A DNA stretch of 18,431 nucleotides from Gemmatimonadota bacterium (lineage in GTDB: Bacteria > Gemmatimonadota > Gemmatimonadetes > Longimicrobiales > Longimicrobiaceae): contig JAHWJJ010000020.1 in the NCBI GenBank assembly GCA_019348475.1, forward strand, positions 1 to 18,431, read 5' to 3'. Made by a program: the position numbers and the translations under genes. Under the pieces are notes generated by a model. It was not told where the DNA came from, made no database searches, and saw only the letters and a list, made by a program, of their open reading frames with translations. Positions within the stretch are counted from its first letter, which is position 1, and each line of letters opens with the position of its first letter. Below, in pieces: positions 1-9,803 of this stretch.

Positions 1-3000
1 GGCTCGATGCGGAAGCCCCGCACCTTCACCTGAAAGTCGGCGCGGCCCAGGTACTCCAGCTCGCCGTTCGCCAGCCAGCGCGCGCGGTCGCCGGTGGCGT
101 ACATCCGCTCCCCCGCCGCGCCGGACGCGTCCGGGAGGAACGCCGCGGCGGTCAGCTCCGGCCGCCCCAGGTAGCCGCGCGCCACCCCGGCGCCCGCCAG
201 GTACAGCTGCCCCACCACGCCCGCGGGGACGGGACGCAGCCGGTCTTCCAGCACGTACGCCCGGCGCCCGGCGAACGGCCGCCCGATGGTGACGCGCTCC
301 GCGTCCGGCGCCACCATTCCGTGCGTGGCGTACGTGGTGTCTTCGGTGGGCCCGTAGACGTTGTGCACCTCCGCGATCCCGGCCGCCGACAGGGCGCGGG
401 CCACGTCCAGCGGCAGCGCCTCGCCCGCCAGGTTGATGCGGCGCACGGAGCCCGGGAGCGCGCCCAGGCGCAGCAGCTCGTGCGCGGCGCCGGGGACCAT
501 GCTGACCTGCGCGACGGCGACCGCGGGGTCCAGCTCCGCCAGCGCCAGCGCATCGCGCACCAGCACCAGCGGCGCGCCCGAGGCAAGGGCGAAGTGCACC
601 TCCGCCACGTGCACGTCGAACGAGATCGAGGTGGAGCCCAGCACCCGCTCCCCCTCCGCCAGCGGAAAGGCGGCGCGCATCCAGGCGACGAACGCGCCCA
701 CGCTCCCGTGGCGGATCATCACCCCCTTGGGCCGGCCGGTGGACCCGGAGGTGTAGATGACGTGCGCCAGCGACTCGGGATGGATGTCGACGACGGGCGC
801 GGTGTCCGCCTCCGCCGCGATCGCCGCCGCGTCCGCATCCAGGTCCACGATCCGCAGCCCGTCGATCGCGCGGACCGCATCGTCCACCCCGCAGCGCACG
901 ATGAGCACGCGCGCCGCCGCGTCCCGCATCACGCTGGCGATGCGCTCCGCGGGAAAGTGCGGCTCCACGGGGACGTACGCCCCGCCCGCCTTCAGCACGG
1001 CGAGGAGCGAGACGACCAGCTCCGGCGTCCGCTCCAGGCACAGGCCGACGCGCACCTCCGCGCCGACTCCAAGGCGCCGCAGGTGGTTCGCCAGGCGGTT
1101 GGCGCGCGCGTCCAGCTCCGCGTACGTGAGCGACGAGCCCTCGTGGACCACGGCGACGGTGTCGGGCGACGTCCGCACCCGCTCCGCGAACTGCGCCGGG
1201 AAGGGGGCGGGGGGGCGGTGGAAGGCGGGGCCGGCGCGCCAGGCGGCCAGCGCGGCGGCGTCCGCCTCCGCCAGCAGCGGCAGGTCGTGGACGGGCGCGT
1301 CCGGCGCGGCCAGCGCGCCCTGCAGCAGGGTGCGGAAGTGCGCCAGCATCCGCTCCGCGGTGGCCGCGTGGAACAGGTCCGCCGCGTACTCCAGGGTGGC
1401 GTGCATCCCGTCCGCCCGATCGCGGAGCGCCAGCAGCAGGTCGAACTTGGCCGCGCCCCCCTCCGCCCCCACCGGCTCCGCCGCGACGCCGGGGAGCGCC
1501 AGCGCGCCCTCGTCCGCGGACTGCAGGGCGAACATCACCTGGAAGATGGGCGCGGTCCCCAGCACCCGGCCGGGCGCCAGCTCCATCACCAGCTTCTCGA
1601 AGGGCACGTCCTGGTGCGCGAAGGCGCCCAGCGTGGCCTCGCGCGCCCGCGCCACCAGCGTGCGGAAGGCGGGGCGGTCGTCCAGCCGCGCGCGCAGCGG
1701 CAGCGTGTTGACGAAAAAGCCGATCAACGCCTCCGTCTCGCCGCGCGTGCGCCCGGCGAAGGGCGAGCCCACCACCACGTCGTCCTGGCCGGCGTAGCGG
1801 GCCAGCAGCGCCTGGAAGGCGGCCAGCAGCACCATGTAGGGCGTGGCGCCCTCGGCGCGGGCCAGCGCCTCCACCCCCTCCCACAGCGCCCGCGGCAGCA
1901 CGGCGCGCAGCCGGGCGGCGGGGCGCTCCTCCACCGGGGCGCGTGGGGCATCCGTGGGAAGCTCCAGCAGCGCGGGGGCGCCGGCCAGGGCGCCGCGCCA
2001 GTACGCCACCTGCCGCTCCAGCGCCTCGCCCGCCAGCCAGCCGCGCTGCCACGCCGCGAAATCCGCGTACTGCACCGGCAGCTCCTTCAGCGCCGGGCTC
2101 TCGCCCGCCGCAAAGGCCGCGTACAGCGCGGCGAGCTCGCGGTGCAGCACGCCCAGGCTCCACCCGTCCACCACGGCGTGGTGGAAGGTGAGCAGCAGCA
2201 CGTGCGCGTCCCCGCCGGTGCGCAGCAGCGCGAAGCGGTAGAGCGGGCCCCGCGCCAGGTCGAACGGACGGGCGAACTCGGCCTGCGCCCGCGCCTCCGC
2301 CTCCTCCGCCGTCGCCTCCTCCACCGCCAGCACGGCGGAGGGCGCTGCGAGCACCCCCTGCTGCGCCCCCTCCGCCGTCGCGCGGAAGACGGTGCGCAGC
2401 GCTTCGTGGCGGCGCACCACCTCGGCCAGGGCGCGCGCCAGCGCCGGCACGTCCAGCGCGCCGGAAAGCCGCCACGCCAGCGGGACGTTGTAGGCGACGC
2501 TCCCCGGCTGCAGCTGGTGCAGGAACCAGAGCCGCTCCTGGCCGAAGGAGAGCGGAAGCATCCCGCCGCGCGGCACGGGGACCAGCGGCGGCGCGGGCGC
2601 GGGGCCGCCGCCGCGCAGCAGGCCGTCCACCACCGCCGCCACGCCGGCCGGCGACGGGTTCTCGAAGAGCGCGCGCAGCGGCAGCTCCACCCCGAACACC
2701 TCGCGCAGCCGCGACACGGCGCGGGTGGCCAGCAGCGAGTGCCCGCCCAGGGCGAAGAAGCCGTCGTGCGCGCCCACGCGCTCCACCCCCAGCACCCCCG
2801 CCCACACGGCGGCCGCCACCTCTTCCGTGGGAGTGCGCGGCGCCACGTACGCGTCCTCGTCCACCCACGCGGGCGCGGGAAGGGCGCCGCGGTCCACCTT
2901 GCCGTTCGTGGTCAGCGGGAGCGCGTCCATCCGCACCACCGCGGCGGGAACCATGTACTCCGGCAGACGCGCCTCGAGGTACGCCCGCAGCTCGTCCGCC

Positions 3001-6000
3001 GGCGCATCGCACACCGCGTACGCCACCAGCCGCCGGTCGCCGGGGCGGTCCTCGCGCACCACCACCGCCGCCTCACCCACCGCGGGGTGCCCCAGGAGGA
3101 CCGACTCGACCTCCGCGGGCTCGATGCGAAAGCCGCGGATCTTCACCTGCGTGTCCACCCGCCCGACGAACTCGATCGCGCCGTCCGCCAGCCGGCGCAC
3201 GCGGTCGCCGGTGCGGTACAGCCGCTCGCCCGCGACGAACGGGCTGGCGACGAACTTCTCCGCCGTAAGCCCGGGGCGGTTCAGGTAGCCCACCGCCAGC
3301 CCGGCGCCGCCCGTGTACAGCTCGCCCGGCACGCCGGCTGGCACCGGCTGCATCCCGCCATCCAGCACGTAGACCCGCGTGTTCGCCAGCGGCCCGCCGA
3401 TCGGCGCCGTCGCCGCGCCGGTCGGCAGCGACCGCACGTGGTGCCAGGTGGTGAACGTGGTGTTCTCGGTGGGCCCGTAGACGTGCACCAGCTCCGTTCC
3501 GGGGAGTTCCGCCAGCACCCGCCTGAAGTGGGGCACCGAGCACGCCTCGCCGCCCGTGAACAGCCGCCGCACGCCGCGCAGCGCCCCGATGCGCTCCTCC
3601 ACCACCAGGTTGAACAGCGCGGTGGTGACGAACATCAGCGTCACGCCGTGCCGGGCCAGGATGCGCGCGAGCGCCTCCACGCCCGGCTGTTCCGGCGGAT
3701 ATACCGCCACGCGCGCCCCGTTCAGCAGCGCGCCCCAGATCTCCAGCGTCGCCGCGTCGAACGCCGGTGTGGCCAGGTGGATGAGGACGTCGCCGGGGCG
3801 GATGTCGACGTAGTCCGTGTCGCGCACCAGCCGCACGATGCCGCGGTGCGGGACCTCGATCCCCTTGGGCCGGCCGGTGGAGCCGGACGTGTACATCACG
3901 TACGCCACCGACTCCGCGTCCGTCCCCGCCGCGATGGGCTCGGTCGATTCCGCCGCGATGGCGTCCGCGTCGGCATCCAGCCGCACCGTGCGCGCGGCGT
4001 GCGGGGGGATGCGGTCGATGAAGCGCGATTGCGTCACCAGCACCGCGACGGCCGTATCCGCCGCCATGAACGCCAGCCGCTCCGCGGGATACGCCGGATC
4101 CAGCGGCACGTACGCCCCGCCCGCCTTCAGCACCGCGAGGGTGGCGACGATCATCTCCGGGCCGCGCTCCAGGCACAGCCCCACGCGCGTCCCGGCCCGC
4201 ACGCCAAGCCCGCGCAGGTGCCGCGCGAGCCGGGTGGCGGCCGCGTCCAGCTGCGCGTAGGTAATGCGTTCGTCGCCGAACTCCACCGCCACCGCGTCCG
4301 GCGCGGCCGCCGCCACCTGCGCGAACAGCGCGCCGACCGTGGCGCGGGGGAACGGCGTCTCGCGTCCGCTCCACGCGCCCACCAGCAGCGCGCGCTCCGC
4401 CTCGGTCGCCAGCGGCAGCGCGCTCACGCGCAGCGCGGGCTCGGCGGCGGCGGCGGCGAGCATCGCCCGGAAGTGCTCCAGCATCCGCGCGGCCGTGGAC
4501 GCGTCCCACAGGCCGGTGGCGTACTCCAGCGTCGCCGTCGCGCCGTCCCCGTCCGGGCGCAGCCCCAGCAGCAGGTCGAACTTGGCCGTCGCCAGCTCCC
4601 GGTGCAGCACCTCGGCGCGCAGGCCGGGGAGCTCCGGCGCGGCGTCGTCCGCGTTCTGCAGCGCCAGCATGGCCTGGAACACGGGGGAGTGGCTCGCCGT
4701 GCGCTCCGGCTGCAGCGCCTCCACCACCTTTTCGAACGGCAGCTCCTCGTGCGCGAACGCCCCCAGCACCGCCTCGCGCGTGCGGGCCAGCAGCGCCGAA
4801 AACGTCGGATCGTCCGAAACGTCCCCCCGCAGCGCCAGGGTGTTGACGAACAGCCCCGCCACCCCCTGCACCTCGGGCCGCGCGCGCCCCGCTACGGCCG
4901 TCCCCACCACCACGTCGTCCTGCCCCGCGTAGCGGGCGAGGAAGGCCTGGAACGCCGCCACCAGCACCATGTACGGCGTGGCGCCCTCGCGCCGGGCCAG
5001 CGCCTGCACCGCGTCCCACACCCCGCCGGACAGCCGCCTCCGGATGCGGGCGCCGCGGCCGGTGCGCACGGCGGGGCGGGGGCGGTCGGTGGGCAGCTCC
5101 AGCAGCGCGGGCGCGCCGGCCAGCCGCTCGGTCCAGTACGCCAGCCCGCGCCGCAGCGCCTCGCCGGTGGTGCGCGCGCGCTGCCACGCCGCGTAGTCCG
5201 CATACTGCACCGGCAGCTCCGCCAGCGGCGACGCGTCCCCCCGCGCGAAGGCCGCGTAGAGCGCGGACAGCTCCCGAAAGAGCACGCCGATGCTCCACCC
5301 GTCGGCCACGGCGTGGTGCAGGGTCAGCAGCAGCGCGTGGTCGTCCGCCGTCAGCCGCACCAGCGTGAAGCGGTAGAGCGGCCCCGCGGCCAGGTCGAAG
5401 GCGCGTTCCGCCTCGTCCGCCGCGCGCCGCCGCACCGCGGCGTCGCGCTCGGCCGGGGGGAGGTGCGACAGATCCTCGACCTCGATCGATGCCGCCGCGT
5501 CCCCGATCACCTGCACCGGGGCGCCCGCGACCTCGCGGAACGTCGTCCGCAGCGCCTCGTGGCGCCGGACGATCTCCGCCAGCGCCCGCTCCAGCGCCGC
5601 CGCGTCCAGCGCGCCGGCCAGCCGCACCGCGGTGGGGATGACGTAGGCGGCGCGGTCGGGCTCCACCTGGTCCAGCAGCCACATCCGCTCCTGCGCAAAG
5701 GAGAGCGGCAGGGGGCGGTCGCGGGGGACGGGGAGGATGGGGGGCGAATCCGCCCCCGCCGCCCGCGCGGCGTCCACGCGGGCCGCCAGCTCGCGGATGG
5801 TGGGCGCCTCGAAGACGGCGCGCAGCGGCAGCTCCACCCCGAACACCTCGCGCACCCGCGCCGCGATGCGCGTGGCCAGGAGCGAGTGCCCGCCCACGTC
5901 GAAAAAGTGCTCCGTGGCGCCCACGGCGGCGCGGCCCAGGACCTCGGCCCACACCCCGGCCAGGGCGGCCTCGGTTGCGGTGGCGCACGCCGCCGCCTCC

Positions 6001-8897
6001 GCCCCGTCGTCCTCCTGCGGCGCGGGGAGCGCGGCGCGGTCCACCTTGCCGTTGGCGTTCAGGGGAAGGCGGTCCATCACCACCAGCGCGGCGGGGACCA
6101 TGTACTCCGGGAGACGCCGGCGCAGGTGCGCGCGCAGCGCCTCCGCCTCCGCGGCACCTCCCACGTACCCCACCAGCCGCTTCTCCGCGCCGTCCCCCAG
6201 CGCCAGGACCACCGCTTCGCGCACGCCGGTGTGGGCGGCCAGGGCGGCCTCCACCTCCCCCGGCTCGATGCGGAATCCGCGCACCTTCACCTGGAAGTCG
6301 GTGCGGCCCAGGAACTCGATCTCCCCCGCCCCGCTCCAGCGCACCCGGTCGCCGGTGGCGTACATCCGCTCCCCCGGGCGCGGGGAGAGCGGATCGGGGA
6401 CGAACCGCTCCGCCGTAAGCGCCGGCCGGCCCAGGTACCCGCGGGCCAGGCTGCGCCCCGCCACGTACAGCTCGCCGGGCGCGCCGGCCGGCACCCGGCG
6501 CAGCCGCGCGTCCAGCACGTACGCCCGCACCCCGCCGGTGGGGCGGCCGATGGCGGGCGCGCCGGCGCCCTCGGCGCGGACGGTGCCGGAGGTGGAGACG
6601 ACGGCGTTCTCCGTGGGGCCGTAGTTGTTGACCAGGACGAAGGGATGGCGGGCGGAGGGGCGCACGCGCAGCGCGTCGCCGCCGGCCAGGACGGCGCGCA
6701 GCGGGGTGTCCGCCGGCCAGTCCAGCGCCAGGAAGCCGTCCACCAGGGGGGTGGGGAGAAAGAGGAGCGAGAGCCGCTCGTCCAGCGCCAGCCGCTGCAC
6801 CGCCGCGGGGTCCGCGCGCACCTCGTCGGGCACCACGCGCAGCGAGGCGCCGCACGCCAGGTACGGAAACGTCTCCCACACCGCCGCGTCGAACCCCGCG
6901 CCCGCCAGCTGCGCCGCGCGATCCGCCGCCGTCACCCCGAAGGCGTGCAGGTGCCAGCGCACCAGGTTCATCAGCGCGCGGTGCTCCACCACCACCCCCT
7001 TGGGCGTGCCCGTGGAGCCGGAGGTGTAGACGACGTAGGCGGCGTGCTCCGCGAGCACGCCGCGGGACGGAGCCGCGGCGGGGGCGTCCGCCCACGCCGC
7101 GTCGTCCTCCAGCCACACCACGGCGGCATCCGCCCCGGGGGGGACGCGGTCGCGCAGGGGGCGCTGCGTCAGCAGCACCCGCGCGCCGCAGTCTTGCAGC
7201 GCGAACGCGATCCGCTCCGCGGGATAGGCGGGATCCAGCGGCACGTACGCGCCCCCCGCCTTCATCACCGCGAGCGCCGCCGCCACCGCCTCCGTCCCCC
7301 GCTCCGCCAGGATCGCGACCCGCGACTCCGCCCGCACCCCCAGGGCGCGCAGGTGGTGCGCGAGGCGGTTGGCCCGCGCATCCAGGGCGCCGTAGGAGAG
7401 CGCCTCCCGGCCGCACGCCACCGCCGGCGCGTCCGGCGCGCGCGCGGCCGCCGCCTCGAACGCATCCACCACCGTCGGCGCCAGTTCGCCCGGAGCGAGG
7501 CCGCCGTCGCTCCACGCCGCCAGTACCGTCCGCTCCTGCGCCGAAAGCAGCTCCACGTCCGCCGCGGGGCCCGCGGGGTCCAACGCGAACGCCTCCAGCA
7601 GGGCGCACAGGTGGCCCAGCAGCCGGTCGATCGCCTCGGGGGAAAAGCGCGAAGGCGCGTAGGTCAGCGTCAGCAGCGCCTGGACGCCGCCGTACGCGGA
7701 GAGGGTGAGGGGAAACCCGGACTTGCGAAGGATCTGCACCGTGCGGCGGGGCCAGCCGCCGCCCAGGGCCGCCAGCGTTTCCGTCATCGGCTGGAACTCG
7801 AACACGGCCAGCGTCTCGAAGAGCGGGGCGCCGGGGGCGCCGCACCACTCCTGGATGCGCTGCAGCGGCGTGTTCTCGTGCGGGCGCACGGCCACCGACT
7901 GCGCGCGCACCTGCTCCGCCGCGTCCAGCAGCGTTGCGCCGTCGGGAAGGCGCACCCGCACCGGGACGGTGTTGAAGGTGGGGCCCACGATGGTCTCCGC
8001 CCCGCCCGCGGCGGAGCGGCGGCAGGCGCGCGTGGTGCCGAACACCACGTCCGCGACGCCCGCGTGGCGCGCCAGCAGCACGGCCCACGCGGCCTGCACC
8101 ATGGCGTTCAGCGTGAGCCCGCGCTCCGCCGCCAGCGCCTGCAGCGCGGCCGTCGCCGCGGCGGTGACGCGTACGCTGCGCTGCAGGTACTCCTCCGCCA
8201 CCGCGTCCTCGCGCACCGGGCCCGCCAGCGGCACCGGTGTGGGCGACGACACTCCGTCCAGCAGCGCACGCCAGAAGCCCTCGCCCGCGCTCCACTCCTG
8301 CGCCGCGAACCAGGCCGCGTAGTCGCGGTACGGCCGCAGCGCGGGGAGCTCCGCCCGGCGCCCCTCCACCGCCGCCTCGTACAGCGAAAAGACGTCGCGC
8401 AGGACCAGGACCATGGCGCGCCCGTCCAGCAGCGCGTGGTGAAAGGTCCACACCAGCGTCCACCGGTCCGCGGCGCGCCGGAACAGCGCCAGCCGCTGCA
8501 GGGGCGCCGCGTCCAGGGCAAAGCCCCGCAGCCGGTCGGCGCGCAGCCAGGCCGCGTATCCCTCGTCGCCCGGCCAGTCGAGCGCCTGCCACTCCAGCTT
8601 CACCCGGGGCCACACCACCTGCTCCGCCGCGGCCACCCCCTCCCAGCGAAAGGCCGTGCGCAGGATCTCGTGGCGGGCCGTCACCCGGCGCCACGCCGCG
8701 CACAGCGCATCCGCCTGCACCGGGTGGTGCAGGTGGATGATGAACTGCTCCACCTCGGCGCCGGAGCCCGGCTCCAGGAGGGAGTTGAAGAGCATCCCCT
8801 GCTGCATCGCCGAAAGCGGGTGCGCCGCTCCCGTAAACGCGGGCGCCCCGCCGGCGGTGGAGCCGGGGAGCGTTTGTGGAGGGGAGAGAGTTGCCAC
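1..8897 (-). CDS. Multimodular nonribosomal peptide synthetase, C-A-PCP-C-A-PCP-C-A (3' end outside window)
   Basis: Cytoplasmic assembly-line enzyme that activates amino acids as adenylates, loads them on phosphopantetheine carriers and condenses them. 2965 codons are visible and the frame is open to base 1. Start GTG 8897: an in-frame stop lies at 8994-8996, no better start intervenes, and GAAGG sits upstream. Domains by residue: C1 ~26-455 (SAMQQGMLF; HHALLDG at 153-159); A1 ~475-975 (YTSGSTGTPKG at 624, FDAAVWE D670); PCP1 with GGHSLL Ser1005; C2 ~1063-1490 (HHAVADG at 1194); A2 ~1500-2010 (Y1669, FDAATLE D1714); PCP2 Ser2054; C3 ~2114-2540 (HHAVVDG at 2239); A3 ~2560 onward (Y2715, FDVHVAE D2761), cut after VRGFRIE. 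Pocket codes aligned by eye to GrsA: A1 DAWFLGNVV, the classical leucine code; A2 DALFFGVTF, closest to Ile/Val codes; A3 DVASNAVTY, not recognised. There is no E, MT or TE domain in view, so C2 and C3 should be LCL-type. The N-terminal C domain implies an acyl or upstream peptidyl donor. Confidence 0.96.
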   Translation of the reverse strand, partial: MATLSPPQTLPGSTAGGAPAFTGAAHPLSAMQQGMLFNSLLEPGSGAEVEQFIIHLHHPVQADALCAAWRRVTARHEILRTAFRWEGVAAAEQVVWPRVKLEWQALDWPGDEGYAAWLRADRLRGFALDAAPLQRLALFRRAADRWTLVWTFHHALLDGRAMVLVLRDVFSLYEAAVEGRRAELPALRPYRDYAAWFAAQEWSAGEGFWRALLDGVSSPTPVPLAGPVREDAVAEEYLQRSVRVTAAATAALQALAAERGLTLNAMVQAAWAVLLARHAGVADVVFGTTRACRRSAAGGAETIVGPTFNTVPVRVRLPDGATLLDAAEQVRAQSVAVRPHENTPLQRIQEWCGAPGAPLFETLAVFEFQPMTETLAALGGGWPRRTVQILRKSGFPLTLSAYGGVQALLTLTYAPSRFSPEAIDRLLGHLCALLEAFALDPAGPAADVELLSAQERTVLAAWSDGGLAPGELAPTVVDAFEAAAARAPDAPAVACGREALSYGALDARANRLAHHLRALGVRAESRVAILAERGTEAVAAALAVMKAGGAYVPLDPAYPAERIAFALQDCGARVLLTQRPLRDRVPPGADAAVVWLEDDAAWADAPAAAPSRGVLAEHAAYVVYTSGSTGTPKGVVVEHRALMNLVRWHLHAFGVTAADRAAQLAGAGFDAAVWETFPYLACGASLRVVPDEVRADPAAVQRLALDERLSLLFLPTPLVDGFLALDWPADTPLRAVLAGGDALRVRPSARHPFVLVNNYGPTENAVVSTSGTVRAEGAGAPAIGRPTGGVRAYVLDARLRRVPAGAPGELYVAGRSLARGYLGRPALTAERFVPDPLSPRPGERMYATGDRVRWSGAGEIEFLGRTDFQVKVRGFRIEPGEVEAALAAHTGVREAVVLALGDGAEKRLVGYVGGAAEAEALRAHLRRRLPEYMVPAALVVMDRLPLNANGKVDRAALPAPQEDDGAEAAACATATEAALAGVWAEVLGRAAVGATEHFFDVGGHSLLATRIAARVREVFGVELPLRAVFEAPTIRELAARVDAARAAGADSPPILPVPRDRPLPLSFAQERMWLLDQVEPDRAAYVIPTAVRLAGALDAAALERALAEIVRRHEALRTTFREVAGAPVQVIGDAAASIEVEDLSHLPPAERDAAVRRRAADEAERAFDLAAGPLYRFTLVRLTADDHALLLTLHHAVADGWSIGVLFRELSALYAAFARGDASPLAELPVQYADYAAWQRARTTGEALRRGLAYWTERLAGAPALLELPTDRPRPAVRTGRGARIRRRLSGGVWDAVQALARREGATPYMVLVAAFQAFLARYAGQDDVVVGTAVAGRARPEVQGVAGLFVNTLALRGDVSDDPTFSALLARTREAVLGAFAHEELPFEKVVEALQPERTASHSPVFQAMLALQNADDAAPELPGLRAEVLHRELATAKFDLLLGLRPDGDGATATLEYATGLWDASTAARMLEHFRAMLAAAAAEPALRVSALPLATEAERALLVGAWSGRETPFPRATVGALFAQVAAAAPDAVAVEFGDERITYAQLDAAATRLARHLRGLGVRAGTRVGLCLERGPEMIVATLAVLKAGGAYVPLDPAYPAERLAFMAADTAVAVLVTQSRFIDRIPPHAARTVRLDADADAIAAESTEPIAAGTDAESVAYVMYTSGSTGRPKGIEVPHRGIVRLVRDTDYVDIRPGDVLIHLATPAFDAATLEIWGALLNGARVAVYPPEQPGVEALARILARHGVTLMFVTTALFNLVVEERIGALRGVRRLFTGGEACSVPHFRRVLAELPGTELVHVYGPTENTTFTTWHHVRSLPTGAATAPIGGPLANTRVYVLDGGMQPVPAGVPGELYTGGAGLAVGYLNRPGLTAEKFVASPFVAGERLYRTGDRVRRLADGAIEFVGRVDTQVKIRGFRIEPAEVESVLLGHPAVGEAAVVVREDRPGDRRLVAYAVCDAPADELRAYLEARLPEYMVPAAVVRMDALPLTTNGKVDRGALPAPAWVDEDAYVAPRTPTEEVAAAVWAGVLGVERVGAHDGFFALGGHSLLATRAVSRLREVFGVELPLRALFENPSPAGVAAVVDGLLRGGGPAPAPPLVPVPRGGMLPLSFGQERLWFLHQLQPGSVAYNVPLAWRLSGALDVPALARALAEVVRRHEALRTVFRATAEGAQQGVLAAPSAVLAVEEATAEEAEARAQAEFARPFDLARGPLYRFALLRTGGDAHVLLLTFHHAVVDGWSLGVLHRELAALYAAFAAGESPALKELPVQYADFAAWQRGWLAGEALERQVAYWRGALAGAPALLELPTDAPRAPVEERPAARLRAVLPRALWEGVEALARAEGATPYMVLLAAFQALLARYAGQDDVVVGSPFAGRTRGETEALIGFFVNTLPLRARLDDRPAFRTLVARAREATLGAFAHQDVPFEKLVMELAPGRVLGTAPIFQVMFALQSADEGALALPGVAAEPVGAEGGAAKFDLLLALRDRADGMHATLEYAADLFHAATAERMLAHFRTLLQGALAAPDAPVHDLPLLAEADAAALAAWRAGPAFHRPPAPFPAQFAERVRTSPDTVAVVHEGSSLTYAELDARANRLANHLRRLGVGAEVRVGLCLERTPELVVSLLAVLKAGGAYVPVEPHFPAERIASVMRDAAARVLIVRCGVDDAVRAIDGLRIVDLDADAAAIAAEADTAPVVDIHPESLAHVIYTSGSTGRPKGVMIRHGSVGAFVAWMRAAFPLAEGERVLGSTSISFDVHVAEVHFALASGAPLVLVRDALALAELDPAVAVAQVSMVPGAAHELLRLGALPGSVRRINLAGEALPLDVARALSAAGIAEVHNVYGPTEDTTYATHGMVAPDAERVTIGRPFAGRRAYVLEDRLRPVPAGVVGQLYLAGAGVARGYLGRPELTAAAFLPDASGAAGERMYATGDRARWLANGELEYLGRADFQVKVRGFRIE

Positions 8898-9803
8898 GAT
8901 GCTGCTGCCTTCGGGCCCACTGGGAGAAAACGCGGCCGCCGGCCCGGAGCCGGCGGCGAGGTACGGCGGTGGTGCGTGTGCGTGCAGAACGCGTCAGCGC
9001 GCGTGGCGGCCGGCCGTGCGGGGCGGGTGGCGCGAAACGCGGCCGGGGAGGATCGTCGCCGCCGCCCGACGCGGACCCGCCACCGCAACGCCCGCCCCCC
9101 GCCCGCATGCCACGCGCCGCGCCAGCGGGCGCAGAGGGTGCACACGTGAGACCAAAAATGAGCGTATCTGGCGTTGTGTGTGCCGCAAAATCTACCGGGG
9201 CGACGCGCGGGTGTCAATCCTAAGTGGCGCGCCGTCACCGTCGTACACGATTTTATCAACTGTCGGATTCAGGTTGACTTTTCCCTGGAGCAGGGTGAGA
9301 TTCAAAGCGCCACCCGAGACATGCAACACCCGCGATCTCCGCGAGAGCGCAGAATATACGCGCCACGGCGCGGCTTTTTGCCTCTGTCGCTCCGACTCCG
9401 GGGGATTACTGACAGGTGGCGGAGAAGGGTGTTACCACCGCCGTGCGGCACCCGCGCGGAGTGTGGGCGTGCGGGGTCCGGAAAATGCACGGCCGCTGGC
9501 GCATTCCGGACGGCACAACAGGAGCGCATCAGCCGCGCGCCGGGGACGGACACCGGCCGGACATGGCATGGGCCGCAAACAAGCGTTTTGCGCATGCGGT
9601 GGCCGAAGCGGATCGATGCTCGGCCGGCGAAAACGGGCCGGCGCGAGCGGCGGGACCGCCGCCCCACGGAAGGCGGCAGATTCTTGCCAGGCTCCCGGTG
9701 CGTGGAGAACGGACGCGGCGATCGGGGCGGAGAAGGACGGACGGCGGACGAACGGAGGCATGCCTCCGCGCCGCGGCAGGCCACCCATGCAGCTGGGATG
9801 GGG
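8898..9803. other. 906-bp divergent intergenic region between the NRPS and the KMO-like gene
   Basis: No convincing gene is seen on either strand. The first ~240 bp next to the NRPS and the last ~380 bp next to the flavoprotein are extremely GC-rich. A lower-GC island at about 9150-9390 is the natural place for divergent promoters. It holds TTGACT at 9274-9279 (+ strand) but only a poor -10 (GAGATT, 9297-9302) at 17-bp spacing, and TAAAAT on the minus strand at 9250-9255 without a good -35. I see no clear operator palindrome, riboswitch or tRNA. Regulation therefore cannot be stated beyond the fact that both transcription units must start in or beside this island. Confidence 0.5.

Noticed and set aside
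3073..9108. A 2011-codon minus-strand open frame
   Set aside because: It is out of register with the NRPS core motifs (low-coordinate triplet phase 1 instead of 0) and is Gly/Arg/Ala low-complexity.
321..9149. A 2942-codon open frame on the plus strand antisense to the NRPS
   Set aside because: It is extremely rich in Arg, His, Gln, Ala and Gly with no domain. The opposite strand gives a continuous textbook NRPS, so this is a codon-bias shadow of GC-rich third positions.
9274..9302. Promoter TTGACT-N17-GAGATT for the hydroxylase
   Set aside because: The -10 is too poor and the site is about 500 bp from the start codon, so it is mentioned only as part of the intergenic region.
9174..9803. 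Upstream extension of the KMO-like reading frame
   Set aside because: The added ~210 residues are Arg/Gly low-complexity. The FAD motif begins just after ATG 9804, as in the family, and GGG precedes that start.
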